A stretch of 64,000 nucleotides of DNA from positions 1,114,001 to 1,178,000 of the forward strand of contig JAJEKV010000146.1 of the NCBI GenBank assembly GCA_021234155.1, in the 5' to 3' direction. This document shows, one piece after another, positions 62,462 through 64,000 of this stretch. This DNA is from Isoetes taiwanensis (Eukaryota > Streptophyta > Lycopodiopsida > Isoetales > Isoetaceae). Each line of letters opens with the position of its first letter. The stretch's first letter is position 1. A model generated the notes under the pieces. The model saw only the letters and a list, made by a program, of their open reading frames with translations. It was not told the DNA's origin and did no database searches. The translations under genes were made by a program, and so were the position numbers.

Positions 62462-63159
62462 ATAAATGAGTTTCAACATTGGGAGATAACTAGCTCCTGG
62501 TCTATTCTAGTCACTACAAATATCTAATTCTTATGACCTTGAGGTTGATTAAATTTTCTAGTATTGATAACAATTAGGTTATCTACTAAATTATGATAGA
62601 AATAACTCAATGGTTAAGCACACATATGTGCTGACATAGCGGCCTATGTATTTACATAGGACCATGGTTTATAGTTTACCATGTACTTGGGTTATCTAGA
62701 TTAGGATATAGTTAGCATGTCCACGTGTTGTGCTCTACATATGTTGTGGTTCTGCGGCATTTAGGTAAGGCCCTATTGATTCTTATTGGTTTTTCCCATT
62801 TACTATTACTTCATTGGAGTCTCTACTTCATTGGAGTGCAACCCCTTTATTGGAGTCCCTACTTTCCGTTCGTCGTCGGATTTCATTCGAATTTCTGTCA
62901 TTTGCAGCAAAACATATGCTCGTCAATTATATCTCATCACATTTGGTGATCGCGATCGCCTTCTACTTTGAGAATTGATCATGAAACTCTTTTCATCTCC
63001 CGCTTCATATACGCTTGGTTAATGGCAAAGGAATGATTTATAGCTTTTATTGACTTATGAGTCATCTCCTTATACTAGCAACCACCGATCTAGAGCACGA
63101 CCTCTTGTCACCTTGTCCATGAGAAAGGCATCCCATTGACCCTAGAGCATACTGATAGA

Positions 63160-63782
63160 GGTCAAGAATGCCCACAATACAAGGCATCCGCTATCACATT
63201 CTCTTTACCCGACTGGCACTCTATCTCAAAATCATATTCTTCCCCAAATTGCATCCATCTGTCCAGCCTATTATTCAAACGTAGCTGCTTCACAAAGAAT
63301 TTCAGATTTTGATGGTCAGTCTTCAAGGAGAAGTGATGACCCAATAGATAATATCTCCATACTCACAAAGCATGTATGATCGCCAACATCTCTAAGTCGT
63401 GCACTAGATAATTTTGCTCCGTTAGAGACAATTTACAAGATGTGTATGCACAAACTCTACTGTGCTGAAATAACACTCCACCAACTGCCTTTCTAGAGGC
63501 ATCTATAACTACTTAATGGGATGATCCATATCAAAGATCTTCATAATCGGAGATCGAATCAGCGCCTCCTATTACTCCTAAAAACTTTCTTGGCAACTAC
63601 CAATGTAGACCAAATTCATTCCTTTTTTTAACAGTGATGTAAGAGGAGTCTTTAACAATGATGCAAGAGGATCAACAATCTTTGAAAATTTAGAAACAAG
63701 TTTGTGATAGTAATCTTCAAGTCTTAGGAAAGCTCTTACCTCTTTCACAGTCTGTGGCACTGGCCAATCTTTCACAGCTTCA
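63160..63782 (-). pseudogene. Ty3/gypsy RT thumb and RNase H fragment
   Basis: On the minus strand, 63578-63782 reads VKDWPVPQTVKEVRAFLRLE then DYYHKLVSKFSKIVDPLASL, the connection after the gypsy RT catalytic core. 63340-63500 reads VVIDASRKAVGGVLFQ and EQNYLVHDLEMLAIIHAL. 63162-63344 reads FSLKTDHQNLKFFV, RLDRWMQFGEEYDFEIECQS and GKENVIADAL. These are the standard gypsy RNase H motifs (first Asp, ExELLAxxxAL, TDHxxL, ADAL). Frames are broken by stops. The RT catalytic part is not present because the copia fragment begins where it should continue. Confidence 0.85.
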
Positions 63783-63787
63783 CTCTT

Positions 63788-64000
63788 CTAGATCAACACA
63801 GATAACTTCCTCAGAGAGCAAGGATTTGAGAAACTTAAGAATCGTGAAAATTTGTACAAGTATGTTACTCATGTTAATTACTGTATTATTGCACTTTATC
63901 TTGATGACTGCATAATAGCAGCAAATAACGTATGATTCATTGCAAAAACTTGCTAAAAACAAGACTTTAGATATCTGACTTGAGAGAACTTAGACAATTT
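63788..64000 (+). pseudogene. Ty1/copia RT fragment (runs off window)
   Basis: On the plus strand the frame reads DNFLREQGFEKLKNRENLYK, then CIIALYLDDCIIAANN and, after a stop, FIAKTC and DFRYLT. FLREQGF...NLY and ALYxDDxIIAxN are the copia RT region around the catalytic YVDD box, here YLDD. Stops are present. It abuts the gypsy fragment of opposite orientation within about 10 bp and continues beyond the window end. Confidence 0.75.

Overview
The window looks like repeat-dense nuclear DNA of a land plant. No long intact host gene is visible. It carries remnants of LINE (non-LTR), Ty3/gypsy and Ty1/copia retrotransposons, small inverted-repeat elements, very long (GA/CT)n and other microsatellites, and a few orphan exons, one of them the C-terminus of a plant-type GNAT acetyltransferase. 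The dominant LINEs are not the plant L1 type: they have no poly(A) tail and carry a C-terminal Cys/His motif. With the heavy microsatellite load this suggests a fern or other non-angiosperm, but that is inference.

Layout. Positions 1-10390 (copy A) and 10391-26113 (copy B) form a direct tandem duplication. Homology is directly visible for 1-10390 against 11334-26113; the left edge of copy A lies outside the window. After duplication, copy A gained a poly(A)-tailed L1-type LINE (7861-10346) whose 16-bp target-site duplication is matched by the empty site in copy B (26070-26085). Copy A also has a tRNA-derived SINE inside a (GA)n tract (1341-1552). In copy B the same (GA)n tract holds two head-to-tail LINEs instead (E1, 12762-15852; E2, 15977-18987). 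From 26114 to 28552 lies T-rich sequence with diverged repeats. From 28553 to 36347 is a stack of four more LINEs (E3-E6), most separated by (CT)n. E7 (37049-39064) ends next to the GNAT exon. From 39265 to 46340 the DNA is mostly non-coding, with two inverted-repeat elements and candidate exons. E10 (46345-50470, minus) and E11 (about 54060-58815, plus) are long, degenerate LINEs that keep ORF1, endonuclease and reverse transcriptase regions. Between them is a small unrecognised Cys-rich ORF with its own TATA-like box (51805-52990). E9 (60021-60840, minus) is another LINE 3' piece. A (CTAT)n tract of about 257 bp follows, and the window ends in a Ty3/gypsy RT-RNase H fragment abutting a Ty1/copia RT fragment.

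Main point. Most LINE copies are bounded by pyrimidine microsatellites that read (CT)n on the element's sense strand, at the 5' truncation point, after the 3' end, or both. They share a small 3'-terminal hairpin (AGRCC, 4-nt loop, GGYCT) whose stem shows a compensatory change between copies. The same tract in the two paralogous copies was hit independently by a SINE and by LINEs, and the SINE 3' end resembles the LINE 3' end. Together this suggests a LINE/SINE pair that prefers (TC)n microsatellites and whose own tail makes a new target, giving head-to-tail stacks. This is inference from sequence reading; no alignment or search was run.
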